From: Caldivirga sp.
GTDB lineage: Archaea > Thermoproteota > Thermoprotei > Thermoproteales > Thermocladiaceae
Direction of reading: 5' to 3'
DNA: 64,000 nt
Assembly (NCBI RefSeq): GCF_023256255.1
Contig: NZ_JAGDXD010000004.1
Span: forward strand, 1-64,000
Position 1 is the first letter of the stretch. The number at the start of each line of letters is the position of its first letter. A program made the translations under genes and the position numbers. This document shows, in pieces, positions 9,106 to 18,057 of the stretch. A model generated the notes under the pieces. That model was not told the origin of the DNA. It saw nothing but the letters and a program-made list of their open reading frames with translations, and ran no database searches.

Positions 9106-10584
9106 GTGAACCTAATGCACGCTAATGATTACGCTGTATTAGATGGATTGGTGCAGGTATCGATACTAATGAGTAGAGATGGCCAATACATTTACTGGGT
9201 TGAGGAACCTAAGTTAAGTAAGGAGGAGGAGAACCTACTCCTGAAGATTAGGGAAGAGTTGGGAAGGTTAATGAGTGCTAGGAATGTACCATCAATATAC
9301 GATTACAGTAGTGTTAAGGAGTACGTTAAAGGTATTGCTGAGTCATTAATTAGGCGTTACGCACCCAGTATTAATCCTGAGGGGGCTAAAAGAATAATGT
9401 ATTACCTATTGAAGAACACGGTTGGCTTCGGTCCCATTGAGCCTCTTGTTAATGATCCCAGGGTTGAGGATGTTCACATTAATGGCCCAGGTAGGAGTAT
9501 TTACGTGTGGCATAATAGGTATGGCCACATTAAAACCAACATAAGCATCAGTGATGATGAGCTAAGTAGGTTAGTGACCCTCCTCTCCCAGAGGATAAGG
9601 AGGAACCCCAGTTCAGCATCACCAATACTTGAGGGGCTTCTAATGCCGGAGAACTTCAGGGTTGAGATGCTGCTTAGGGATATTGTCTCAATAGGCCCAG
9701 TGATTACTATTAGGAAGTTTAGGGAAGTGCCATTAACCGTAGTGGAGATGATTAAGTTAGGCACCTTAAGCAGTAAGCTGGCTGCTTACCTATGGTTCAT
9801 GCTTGACCATGGAGTCAGCATACTCATAATAGGCCCCACTGGTGCAGGGAAGACAACACTACTTAACGCATTACTCTTCCTAGTTAGGAATGGGTTCAGG
9901 ATAATTACAATTGAGGATGCTAGGGAATTATACCTGCTTCACGACCACTGGGTACCCCTGGTGGCTAGGACCTCGGAGACTCCCGGAGTCGCTAACGTGG
10001 ATCTGTATGAATTGGTTAAGGTATCCATGAGGCTTAGGCCTGATTACATTGTTGTTGGTGAATTAAGGGGTGAGGAATCATACGTCTTCTTTCAGGCATT
10101 GGCAAGTGGGCACACTGGATTATCAACACTCCACGCCTACTCAGCTGAAATGGCCATTAGGAGACTGTTGTCTAAACCCATGGAGATACCTGCAACCCTA
10201 TTAACATCACTGGGCGTTATTGTGCAGATAAGCATTGTGGCTAAGGGTGATGAAATAACCAGGAGGGTTACTAGGGTTGAGGAGGTTATTGATGTTCAGG
10301 AGGATAGGCCTGTGCTTAACAGGGTTTTCGAATGGAGGAGGAGCGATGATAGTATAGTTAACGTGAATGAGTCAGTACTGGTGAGTAGGATTATTGAGAA
10401 CCACGCCCTACAGCCTGATGAGGTTAAGGCTGAGTTGAATAGGAGGGAGGAATTCATGTCACTCATGGTTAAGAGAAACATATCATCCCCCAGCGACGTC
10501 TTCGAAATAATAAATAAGTATTACATGAACCCTGAGGAAGCATTCAATGAGTTAAGTGAACGCAGGACTGGTGAAGTTAAGTGA
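9106..10584 (+). CDS. Type IV pilus/secretion ATPase (GspE/TadA/VirB11 family)
   Basis: The 492-residue protein has an N-terminal domain ending in NTVGFGPIEPLVNDPRVED (about 104-122) and the Walker A motif GPTGAGKT at 243-250. It also has the Asp-box-like ITIEDARELYL near 267, the Walker B-type DYIVVGELRGEE near 313 and the His-box SGHTGLSTLHA near 334. It hydrolyses ATP on the cytoplasmic face to drive pilin polymerisation or retraction. The next gene, a second F-domain membrane protein, overlaps by 4 bp, so ATPase and platform are translationally coupled. The start is GTG 9106 or ATG 9115. Confidence 0.93.
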   Translation: MNLMHANDYAVLDGLVQVSILMSRDGQYIYWVEEPKLSKEEENLLLKIREELGRLMSARNVPSIYDYSSVKEYVKGIAESLIRRYAPSINPEGAKRIMYYLLKNTVGFGPIEPLVNDPRVEDVHINGPGRSIYVWHNRYGHIKTNISISDDELSRLVTLLSQRIRRNPSSASPILEGLLMPENFRVEMLLRDIVSIGPVITIRKFREVPLTVVEMIKLGTLSSKLAAYLWFMLDHGVSILIIGPTGAGKTTLLNALLFLVRNGFRIITIEDARELYLLHDHWVPLVARTSETPGVANVDLYELVKVSMRLRPDYIVVGELRGEESYVFFQALASGHTGLSTLHAYSAEMAIRRLLSKPMEIPATLLTSLGVIVQISIVAKGDEITRRVTRVEEVIDVQEDRPVLNRVFEWRRSDDSIVNVNESVLVSRIIENHALQPDEVKAELNRREEFMSLMVKRNISSPSDVFEIINKYYMNPEEAFNELSERRTGEVK

Positions 10585-11396
10585 GGGTCAGTAATCCCAT
10601 TACGGTACTTAGGAATTGGCTTAACTCGTATTCACGCCAAGTCAGTGCTAAGAGTGGTTACACTATATCGTCTGAGTTAATTAAGGTTAGCGTGCTTTAC
10701 CTATCGGTCCAGGCAATTGCATCGCTTGCCTTAGCCATCATCCTAGTTAGGCTGGGGCCTAGGGTTTCATTACTCTTCATCCTGATTTCAGCATTATCAT
10801 TAACGGCAATAGGAATGATTAATGCTTATATCGTGATTAGGCTTAGGTCAAGGGCAAGGAAATTCGAGAAGTCAATAGTTACAATACTGTTAACTACAAT
10901 ACCGTTAATGGCCAGTGGGGAACCATTGGTTAATGTGTTCAATTACCTAGCTACAATCAGAATTGAACCTGAAGTTAATGGGGAATTCAGGAGACTGGTA
11001 AGTGAAGTTTACAGTGGCTTCGATATAGTGAGCGCGATTAAGAGGAGTATTGAGAGGGTTCCCTCTAGGGTATATAATGATGTTATGAGCATAATTGCTG
11101 AATCATATGGGGTAAGTGGGAATATAGCTGACGTGCTTGCACTTAAATTGGATTCAATAATAAGGAGGGAGCAGTCAATGTTCAGGTCAAGGACGCAGGC
11201 CCTATCACTAATGATGGAGGTTTACGTGGTTTCAGCCCAATTACTGCCAATACTCCTCATAATACTAACCATATCGCTGGCACCACTGGGTTCCATCCCA
11301 ATAAGCCCAGAAGCCCTCATACTCCTCATGTTCCTAGTTTACGTACCAGTGGTTGGCTCAATATTCTACATGGTAATGAGCGGGCTACTAGATTAA
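10581..11396 (+). CDS. Type II/IV secretion F-domain membrane protein, second copy
   Basis: The 271-residue membrane protein has hydrophobic segments near residues 30-50 and 58-85, a central helical domain (FEKSIVTILLTTIPLMASGEPL and ELRRLVSEVYSGFDIVSAIK-like region) and two C-terminal membrane helices. This is the TadC/GspF layout seen in the divergent gene at 8111-9025. The pair probably forms a heteromeric platform, as in archaeal systems with two F-domain proteins per ATPase. It overlaps the ATPase gene by 4 bp (ATGA-type coupling with GTG). The sequence differs clearly from the other copy, so it is not a recent duplicate. Confidence 0.8.
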   Translation: MRVSNPITVLRNWLNSYSRQVSAKSGYTISSELIKVSVLYLSVQAIASLALAIILVRLGPRVSLLFILISALSLTAIGMINAYIVIRLRSRARKFEKSIVTILLTTIPLMASGEPLVNVFNYLATIRIEPEVNGEFRRLVSEVYSGFDIVSAIKRSIERVPSRVYNDVMSIIAESYGVSGNIADVLALKLDSIIRREQSMFRSRTQALSLMMEVYVVSAQLLPILLIILTISLAPLGSIPISPEALILLMFLVYVPVVGSIFYMVMSGLLD

Positions 11397-11772
11397 AAGT
11401 ATATGCACTTTGAGAGAAGGCTTTTACGTTAATTAAGATTATTCTATTTTATTTATTTTCAATTAGTATTGATGAGATGCCACTAAGGCTCCATAACCCC
11501 ATACGTGACCAGAAGCTAAGAAGGTTCATTGTTAAGGTACTTAAGCATTAAGGATGAGTTTAAAGAAGTTAGGTACTGGGATTCAGCTCATATTATACTT
11601 TTTCTCAGTGCTAATGATTAGTATTAACCTCACCTTAAGACCTGGATCTTTTAATTAAATAGCTTAGCCAACTCTTTCTCAACTCACTAATTCAATGTCA
11701 ATATTAATGAATTATACTCATGCCTATAGAGGAAGGTAGTAAATGAGAGAAACCAATGATCCTACTTAGGCA
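11397..11772. other. Intergenic stretch without a confident gene
   Basis: This stretch of 376 bp separates the pilus operon from ABCE1, which converges on it. It is A/T-rich near 11440-11465. From about 11474 it carries a short open frame (MPLRLHNPIRDQKLRRFIVK..., 24 residues to a TAA near 11550) that could be a remnant or a tiny peptide. No RNA gene, repeat or strong hairpin was seen. Confidence 0.4.
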
Positions 11773-13581
11773 CTACTCCTTCTCAGTAACATAGTAGTAA
11801 TACTCACCAATCTCTCTTTGAATCCTATCCATTACCGAATCCTTCTTATTAATTCTTGGCCTACCATTGTGAGCATCCCTCCTGAACGTTATGTCCTGCG
11901 CCTTAAAGAACATGTTCATACCCTTCCTTAGGTCGATTGGTGAATTAGCCATACCTAACTTCCCTGGTTCACCATCAAATACCATTACTGATGAGCTTAC
12001 GTAATCAAGCATAGTTACGTCATGTTCAATGAAGAGCACTGTAGCCTCCTTCTCCTCAGCTAGCCTTGCAATAACTCTGGCTGTCCTAATCCTTTGCTCA
12101 ATGTCTAGATAGGCCATTGGTTCATCAAGTACGTATAACTCAGCATCCTTAAGTAAGGCTGCAGCTATCATAACCCTCTGAAGCTCACCACCGCTTAACT
12201 CCTTAAGGCTCTTATCCATTATCGGCGTTAAAAGTAAGCCATTGGCCAAGTCTGGCCAATGAGGCTTCTCCCTATAGTCGACACCAGCCACCTTACCTAT
12301 CATTGAGGAGACCGTTAATTCAGGGTACTTAATTGCAATATCCCTTATGTACTGAGGCTTATAGCTTATCCTAACTACACCATAAGGTATTACCACGCCT
12401 TCATCCGGTTGAAGCTCACCCACCAGTATTCTAGCAAAGGTAGTTTTACCAATACCATTTGGCCCAAGTACACCAACAACCTCACCCCTCATTAATTGCC
12501 CTGACCGCGCGATTAACTTAAAGTCACCAAGATTCTTAGTGACATCACTCCACTCCACTAAAACCCTCTCCTTCCTAACCTCTCTTGGTGGTGGTGTTGG
12601 CTTGAATGCTATTGCCTCCCTCCTAATAAGCATGTTTTCACTGGCTAAGTAACCTCTAAGGTACTCGTTAATCCCCTCCTTAGCACCTTTGATACTTGAG
12701 ACAATACCATAGGCCCCGGGCTTACCGTAGAGTATCACTACTAGATCCGCTAAGTAATCTAGCACCGCTAAGTCATGGTCAATTATTAATACGTACCTAT
12801 TGCCTGAAGTTAATTCACTAATTGCCTTAGCCACCCTAAGCCTCTCGGTAACATCTAAGTGGGTTGTGGGTTCATCGAAAATGTAGACATCACCACCCTT
12901 AAGGATGGCTGCTGCAATAGCCAGCCTCTGTAATTCCCCACCACTGAGGACACTGACGTCCCTATCCAGTAGATGAGTTAAATTAAGCTTATTGGCTACT
13001 TCAAGTACCTTTCCCTCATCACTATTAACCCTCATTAAGGCCTCCTTAACCTTACCCTTAATCACCATGGGTATTAACTCAATGTACTGCGTCTTATGAA
13101 TAACCCTAAGCCTATTACCGTAAAGCCTAGTGAAGTATGTTTGAAGCTCAGTGCCCCTAAACCTCCTGATCACCTCATCCCTACTACCATCACTTGAGCA
13201 TAGGTTAGGTATGATTGAACCAGCGAGTATGTTGGCTATTGTTGTCTTACCAAGCGCGTTCTGGCCGATTATACCTATTACTTTACCCTGCTTAAGCATG
13301 GGTAATTTAAACAACTTAAAGCCACTTGGCCCATACTGGTGGATACAGTGTTCATCAAGCTCAGAGGGTAGGTTAATTATTGTTATTGCCTCAAAGGGGC
13401 ACTTCCTTACGCAAATGCCACATGCAGTGCATAGGTCAGTTATCACTGGCCTATTAAGCTGCTCATCAAAATAAATAGCCCTCTTACCGGTCCTAACCAC
13501 TGGGCAGAATCTAATGCACTCTTGACTGCACTTCCTAGGTTGGCAAAGATCCTTATCCACTACAGCTATCCTAGTGGGCAT
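11773..13581 (-). CDS. ABCE1/Rli1 ribosome-recycling ATPase
   Basis: The 602-residue protein has the diagnostic ABCE1 order. An N-terminal domain with two [4Fe-4S] clusters (CQPRKCSQECIRFC near 13-26 and CTACGICVRKC near 51-61) is followed by two ABC ATPase domains. These have Walker A motifs GQNALGKTT near 104 and GPNGIGKTT near 372, and signature motifs LSGGELQR in each. It splits post-termination ribosomes into subunits together with aRF1/aPelota and is essential in archaea. The first P-loop reads NALGKT where most homologues have NGIGKT. It converges on the pilus operon and has no co-transcribed partner. Confidence 0.97.
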   Translation of the reverse strand: MPTRIAVVDKDLCQPRKCSQECIRFCPVVRTGKRAIYFDEQLNRPVITDLCTACGICVRKCPFEAITIINLPSELDEHCIHQYGPSGFKLFKLPMLKQGKVIGIIGQNALGKTTIANILAGSIIPNLCSSDGSRDEVIRRFRGTELQTYFTRLYGNRLRVIHKTQYIELIPMVIKGKVKEALMRVNSDEGKVLEVANKLNLTHLLDRDVSVLSGGELQRLAIAAAILKGGDVYIFDEPTTHLDVTERLRVAKAISELTSGNRYVLIIDHDLAVLDYLADLVVILYGKPGAYGIVSSIKGAKEGINEYLRGYLASENMLIRREAIAFKPTPPPREVRKERVLVEWSDVTKNLGDFKLIARSGQLMRGEVVGVLGPNGIGKTTFARILVGELQPDEGVVIPYGVVRISYKPQYIRDIAIKYPELTVSSMIGKVAGVDYREKPHWPDLANGLLLTPIMDKSLKELSGGELQRVMIAAALLKDAELYVLDEPMAYLDIEQRIRTARVIARLAEEKEATVLFIEHDVTMLDYVSSSVMVFDGEPGKLGMANSPIDLRKGMNMFFKAQDITFRRDAHNGRPRINKKDSVMDRIQREIGEYYYYVTEKE

Positions 13582-13775
13582 TTCATAATTGGCCCAGGCC
13601 CTTAGTTTTTATTGCTTTTCACCTCTCCTATACTGAATGGCTAATCAGAATCTCTGACCCTAATCACTCATCATATACCAGCGTGCTCATCACTAAAGGG
13701 ATAGGGGATTGGGGGTAAATTAAGCATTCCTCATGCTACGCGGTAAGTATTTAACAATATTAATGAGGACTAGCT

Positions 13776-14498
13776 GTGAATTGCATAAGCGTTGAGGGCT
13801 TGGTGAAATCATTTAATGGGGTAAGAGCCCTAGATGGATTAACATTCAGCGTGGAGTGCGGTGATTCAGTGGCACTCCTTGGACCAAATGGGGCTGGTAA
13901 GACAACCACCATGAGGATTATTGCTGGGCTCCTTAAATCTGACTCGGGGGTGGTTAAAGTATGTGGTTTCGACGTTATTAAGGAACCTAAGAAAGCTAAG
14001 GCATGCCTAGGATACTTACCTGAAGACGCTGCACCATTCATGAACCTGACCGTTAGGGAGAATTTAGAGTACGTGGGTTTAGTGAGGGGTTTAAGCAACA
14101 TTAAGGATGCTGTGGAGTGGGTTTCTCAAACCCTAGGTTTAAATGGCTTAATGAGCGTTCGACCATCATCACTATCAAGGGGTAATAGGCAGAGGGTTGC
14201 ATTAGCCATGGCCATCATCCATAGGCCTAAGGTACTTTTACTTGATGAGCCATTAAACTACCTTGATATTCCAACCCAGGAGAACGTTGTTGAATTACTA
14301 CTAAGCATGAGAAGAGAGGGTACTACAATGCTCATATCCACCCATATAATGTCTGTGGCGGAGAGGTTAACTAATAGAGTCATTATGATTAATAGAGGTA
14401 GATTAGTTTGGGAAGGTAGCATTAGTGAACTGATGATGCTGGTTAAGCCGGGGGAGAGAATTGAGGAGACCGTCGCCAGAATGCTTAAGGAAGCTTAA
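13776..14498 (+). CDS. ABC transporter ATP-binding protein, orphan
   Basis: The 240-residue ABC ATPase has Walker A GPNGAGKTT near 35, the Q-loop region LPEDAAPF, signature LSRGNRQR near 132, Walker B VLLLDEP near 151 and switch His in ISTHIMSV near 187. The family type is the CcmA/NatA kind used by two-subunit exporters. No permease gene is adjacent, since the next gene on the other strand is an MFS carrier. Its partner must therefore be elsewhere, or it acts in a regulatory role. The start is GTG 13776, with a TATA-like TATTTAACAATA about 25 nt upstream. Confidence 0.88.
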   Translation: MNCISVEGLVKSFNGVRALDGLTFSVECGDSVALLGPNGAGKTTTMRIIAGLLKSDSGVVKVCGFDVIKEPKKAKACLGYLPEDAAPFMNLTVRENLEYVGLVRGLSNIKDAVEWVSQTLGLNGLMSVRPSSLSRGNRQRVALAMAIIHRPKVLLLDEPLNYLDIPTQENVVELLLSMRREGTTMLISTHIMSVAERLTNRVIMINRGRLVWEGSISELMMLVKPGERIEETVARMLKEA

Positions 14499-14509
14499 CT
14501 AATATGCCA

Positions 14510-15691
14510 TTACCTATCCTCCCCCCTGAATGACCTAAAGAACATGTAGTAAAGCAGTGGATCAAGCATTGACACTAAGCCACCCGTTATCATTGATAGT
14601 GTGAACAATGAGGCATTCATCATTACGCCTGCCGTGAAACTGCCTATGCTATAGGGTAGTCTCCTAGCTAAGCCTGTTATGGATAACCCCCTAGCCCTCT
14701 CCTCACTAGCTATAACCTCCATGGATAAGGATTGCCTCATGGGTATTGTAACCATGTAGAGCGCCACCCTAACTACATAAAGTACTGAATCCACGATTAG
14801 GCTGGGTATTATAGCCATAACTATGAATAAGCCTACTGAAATGGACCTGAGCATGGATATGGCCTTAACCCTACCCATGATTCTCTCCACCCTGTCCGCT
14901 AGTAGGGTGGAAACCATTGAAGCCAGGTATGAGGCTAGGTAAATCATGTTTATGTCGAGTTCTGTGGCATGCAGATAAAGTTTAAACCACAGCGGGAGTA
15001 GTGGAGTTACCATACCTAATCCAAGGCTACCAAAGGACCCAGCAATCGCAATCCTAGTTACTGAACTACTTGACCTCCTTGGTAGTATTTGACTTATTGA
15101 ATTAACATTAACCCTCCCCCTATCCCTCCTCACCATTAGTAAAACTAGTAGAGACACTAAGCTAAGTACCGTAGATAGCTTGAATAGAAATAAGTCACCT
15201 AGGCCCATGCTGATAAGTAAGTATGATGTTGCCGCTCCAGTTAATGATGATGCCGTTGATGATGCTGTGGTAATACTGTAAACCTTAGTTCTTTCAACTG
15301 GACTCGTGTTATCAGCTAGTAGTGAAGTTTGAAGCGGCGTAACTGGTCCACCACCAGCGCCTCCCCCAGGGCCACCGCCTCCTGTAGTGCCCAGTATTGA
15401 GGTTATGAATATGGCCAGTTTATTAGTTGTTATACTATAGATTAGCATTGAAGCAGTGAATAGAGATGACATAGCTATTAGAGTATCCCTCCTACCGTAG
15501 AGATCCCCTAGGAAGCCTGCAGCTAACACTAGTAGTGATGATGAAATAGAGTTAATCATGAAGTAAAGCCCTATTAACGCTGGGTTGAAGCCTATGGACT
15601 TTAAGTAGAGGGGGATTGTGAATGATAAGTAGCCAAAGGAGAAGCTTCTAATTATCCTTGAAGCTACAAGAGCCTTAACATTCCTATTCAT
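14510..15691 (-). CDS. MFS transporter with a glycine-rich loop
   Basis: The 393-residue protein has about twelve hydrophobic segments and an MFS signature-like loop (AGFLGDLYGRRDTL, about residues 58-71) between helices 2 and 3. The matching loop in the second half is LLADRVERIMGRV. Between helices 4 and 5 lies an unusual glycine run (GTTGGGGPGGGAGGGP) before the PLQTSLLADNTSP helix. The substrate is unknown; this subfamily often exports drugs or sugars. Its start overlaps the stop of the upstream CYTH gene by 4 bp, so the two are co-transcribed. Confidence 0.85.
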   Translation of the reverse strand: MNRNVKALVASRIIRSFSFGYLSFTIPLYLKSIGFNPALIGLYFMINSISSSLLVLAAGFLGDLYGRRDTLIAMSSLFTASMLIYSITTNKLAIFITSILGTTGGGGPGGGAGGGPVTPLQTSLLADNTSPVERTKVYSITTASSTASSLTGAATSYLLISMGLGDLFLFKLSTVLSLVSLLVLLMVRRDRGRVNVNSISQILPRRSSSSVTRIAIAGSFGSLGLGMVTPLLPLWFKLYLHATELDINMIYLASYLASMVSTLLADRVERIMGRVKAISMLRSISVGLFIVMAIIPSLIVDSVLYVVRVALYMVTIPMRQSLSMEVIASEERARGLSITGLARRLPYSIGSFTAGVMMNASLFTLSMITGGLVSMLDPLLYYMFFRSFRGEDR

Positions 15692-16236
15692 TTTCCCTCG
15701 CTTATCTTACTCAACATGAGTTCCAAGTATGTTTTAGGTTCCACGGAGTCCTTCTTAACCCCAAGGGCTCTCTCCGCGAAGCTCATAATACTCTTCACTA
15801 ATTCACTAACTATACCCTGGTCATTAGTTAAGGTTTCAATCTCAATGAAGTTCCCTAACCCATTAACCTTATCCACGTATATTGTGTAACTACCGTAAGT
15901 ATACTCAGTTCTCTCCTTCCTAATAACCGCAATCTCCCTAAAGCCAAGCTCCTTCAAGGCGCCTATAGTATTGCTGGCCGAGTCAACATCAATATTATAC
16001 TCAACCCTAACCTTACCCTCACCACCTAACCTAGGTCCCTTATAAGTAACCGTTACCTTACCTGATCCATATAACCTAACCCTAACAGCCTCATCAGTTG
16101 CTGCAAAGTCCCTGCAGGGGTGATTAAAGTAATGATCCTCCTCAACATCACTACCCACATACGTAGCAAACCCCCTCAACTTACTTATAACATCATCTAC
16201 GTTACTCACCCTAAACTTAACCTCAACCTCAAACAT
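15688..16236 (-). CDS. CYTH-domain protein (class IV adenylate cyclase / triphosphatase family)
   Basis: The 182-residue protein begins with the ExExK motif (FEVEVKF) that defines the CYTH triphosphate tunnel. It then has DHYFNHPCRDF, VRVRLYG, VTYKGP, a KERTEY segment and IYVDKVNGLGNFIEIE, all expected strands of the beta-barrel. Family members hydrolyse inorganic triphosphate or thiamine triphosphate, or make cyclic AMP (CyaB of Aeromonas). Archaeal members are usually annotated as CyaB, but activity is rarely proven. It is operonic with the downstream MFS gene (4-bp overlap). Length is normal for the family. Confidence 0.88.
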   Translation of the reverse strand: MFEVEVKFRVSNVDDVISKLRGFATYVGSDVEEDHYFNHPCRDFAATDEAVRVRLYGSGKVTVTYKGPRLGGEGKVRVEYNIDVDSASNTIGALKELGFREIAVIRKERTEYTYGSYTIYVDKVNGLGNFIEIETLTNDQGIVSELVKSIMSFAERALGVKKDSVEPKTYLELMLSKISEGK

Positions 16237-16690
16237 GCAACTAACTATGAAGTAGCTTATTTAAATACTCAACTAAATCCCACTCATCCTTCATTAAAGC
16301 CTTCTACCCTAAATATACCATTCGTTCCCTGCACCCTTAGAATTCTAGAATTTAGGATTCTATTGTGAAAAGCATTAAGTGCGCTGAGAGAATGATGCAA
16401 TATTCACTAGAGGAATTTAAATGACTTAATAACGCATTTACTGCATTAAGGGAAACTATCGAGAACTATTAAGGCCAAGTCTAATTATACTGGACTAAAC
16501 CCTACTAGCGAACCAGCAAAGCTAACACCTCACCGCAGTCGGTAGGTAACTTAGTTGAATGAACCTTATATTTCGCTAAAGTAGCCCCATGGGACACTTG
16601 AAGAAGCCGTGTGGAAAGCACGTTAAACATTAGAAAATCATCGGTTGCAAAGGTATGTTTAATTCAAAATGTGTTCCACCCTGCAGGTGA
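16237..16690. other. Intergenic stretch between the CYTH gene and tRNA-Pro
   Basis: This is 454 bp without a credible coding frame. It includes the divergent promoter of the CYTH gene (AT-rich near 16250-16265) and a short inverted pair TTCTAGAATTTAGGATTCTA near 16341. A CTGA/ATGATG pair near 16384-16397 resembles the D'/C' boxes of a C/D sRNA, but the outer boxes are poor. Nothing firm can be called. Confidence 0.4.
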
Positions 16691-16810
16691 TGGGGCCGCC
16701 GGGACTTGAACCCGGGATCACCGGCGATTTGGTACCACGGGGATGGTTCCCCAGGCCGCTGGACCTGGGCTTTCGCCCAGAGTATCCTAGCCAGGCTAGA
16801 CTACGGCCCC
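16691..16810 (-). tRNA. tRNA-Pro(GGG) with two introns
   Basis: The minus strand folds into a tRNA once two introns are removed. The acceptor stem is GGGGCCG/CGGCCCC, the D-stem GTCT/GGAT and the T-arm CCGGG-TTCAAGT-CCCGG, with discriminator A. Intron 1 is 23 nt at 16759-16781, between positions 27 and 28. It shows a clean bulge-helix-bulge: GGAT (22-25) pairs with GTCC, the bulges are AC^T and AG^C, and the inner hairpin is CTGGGC-GAAA-GCCCAG. Intron 2 is 22 nt at 16727-16748, in the canonical 37/38 site, with a relaxed bulge motif. Splicing gives anticodon stem CCGGC/GCCGG and loop C-T-GGG-G-C, so the anticodon is GGG (16750-16752). No CCA is encoded. Confidence 0.92.
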
Positions 16811-17043
16811 TATTGTTGGCTTACCTAAAGTGTGGTTATTTAAACTTTGGGTTCGTTTAGAATCTTAGAGTTAACTTAGGGTATTTTACGTTAATTACGT
16901 GTTCCTTTATGGTTGCGGCATTAATGATTCTAAAGGACTTATGAAGTTAAAATTAATGTCTTCCTTAATCAGTGTTGGTAACCATTATGAAAATGGTCAG
17001 TTGTGTGATTAATATTTTTAAGGTTAAGCTGAAGCGAATACTC

Positions 17044-17628
17044 ATGGTGTCTGTGAATAGTGTTTTAACATACATGGGTATTGCCGCTGCCGTATTGGCT
17101 TGGGTAGTTATAGCAGTTAGCATTAGTCTTAATCCTTGGTTCAGCATGTTTGGTAATGCCCTGAGCGACTTAGGTAATCCTCATGCTAATTACTACTGGG
17201 TGTATAATTATGGCTTGGTTGTAACGGCAGCCTTAATGCTCTTATTCTCATTTCACCTACTGCTTGTTTCTGAAAATAAAGTTGAGGTAATGGGTTCCTC
17301 CTTTGTCACTATTGCCTCTATTTTCCTTGCCCTAATAGGTATTTTTCATGAAGGCACTTACCCCCACACCTTCGTTTCTGAATGGTTCTTCACGCAAATG
17401 GATTTAGCTGTTGTTGTTTGGAGCATTGGCCTAGTATTGAGTAGAAGACTTAACTACGGTATTCCACTCCTACTGCTTGGTTTAATAGCCCCAGTACCGG
17501 CATTGCTAATTAAATGGCCCTCAACAGCCCTTCTTGAGACATATGGTATAGTAATTATTGACATATGGGCTATAGTTGCAACAATACTGATTAAGGGTAA
17601 GGCACCTAGGGTTCACTGCGGAGTTTAA
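17044..17628 (+). CDS. DUF998-family integral membrane protein
   Basis: The protein has about 194 residues and six predicted membrane segments. The first loop carries NPWFSMFGNALSDLGNP, followed by YYWVYNYGLVVTA. This F-x-x-x-x-ALSDLG/NYGL pattern is typical of the DUF998 family, which is common in archaea and has no known function. A later loop has GIFHEGTYPHTFVSEWFF, also a family feature. I start it at ATG 17044 because AATATTTTTA at 17011-17020 lies 29 nt upstream. An in-frame ATG at 16972 would add an implausible basic leader. No functional partner is evident. Confidence 0.8.
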   Translation: MVSVNSVLTYMGIAAAVLAWVVIAVSISLNPWFSMFGNALSDLGNPHANYYWVYNYGLVVTAALMLLFSFHLLLVSENKVEVMGSSFVTIASIFLALIGIFHEGTYPHTFVSEWFFTQMDLAVVVWSIGLVLSRRLNYGIPLLLLGLIAPVPALLIKWPSTALLETYGIVIIDIWAIVATILIKGKAPRVHCGV

Positions 17629-17660
17629 TGCTTAAAAAGGTTAAGGGAAAATGGTGAACC

Positions 17661-18056
17661 ATGGCTGAGGCGGCTTATGCGCCTTTAAAGGTGGTGGTTT
17701 GCCCCATATGTAACTACATGGGTGATGTAAAGGGATTGAAGCTAGACTACTCCACCGTACCTCAACCTACTGAGGTAACGTGCCCTAAGTGTGGGCAGAA
17801 GGTACCTATTGAATCCATTGCAACACACATGAGGAAGCACCTTAAGGTTGGTGGAAAGAACTACACGTGTGATATTTGCCAAGCTAAGGTTCAAGGTGAG
17901 GGACAAGCCATGAGACATATGAAGGAACACATGATTGCAGGCTTCAGGAAGGGTAGTGTAATACTTTGGGTTTGCCTAGCCTGTGGTAGAGTGTTTAAGT
18001 ATAGGTCATCAGCCTTAGCTCACTTAACGGCATTCCATGAGAGGCCGATGGATTAA
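17661..18056 (+). CDS. Three-finger C2H2-type zinc protein
   Basis: The 131-residue protein carries repeated zinc-ligand sets: CPIC near residue 15, CPKC followed by HMRKH near 41-57, CDIC followed by HMKEH near 70-88, and CLAC followed by HLTAFH near 105-123. Classical C2H2 fingers are unusual in archaea but occur in Thermoproteales. The protein is likely to bind nucleic acid and may be a transcription regulator or an RNA-binding factor. Its stop is 1 bp before the ATG of the CDP-archaeol synthase gene, so the two are in one operon. An upstream TATA-like AATGCTTAAAAAGG near 17628-17640 marks the promoter. Confidence 0.75.
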   Translation: MAEAAYAPLKVVVCPICNYMGDVKGLKLDYSTVPQPTEVTCPKCGQKVPIESIATHMRKHLKVGGKNYTCDICQAKVQGEGQAMRHMKEHMIAGFRKGSVILWVCLACGRVFKYRSSALAHLTAFHERPMD

Positions 18057-18057
18057 C

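Noticed and set aside
16380-16420. Possible C/D box sRNA (CTGA followed by ATGATG)
   Set aside because: The inner boxes have plausible spacing but the outer C box is weak and no terminal D box was found.
16972-17043. Longer N-terminus for the DUF998 protein
   Set aside because: The TATA element lies inside this stretch, so the transcript should begin near 17044.
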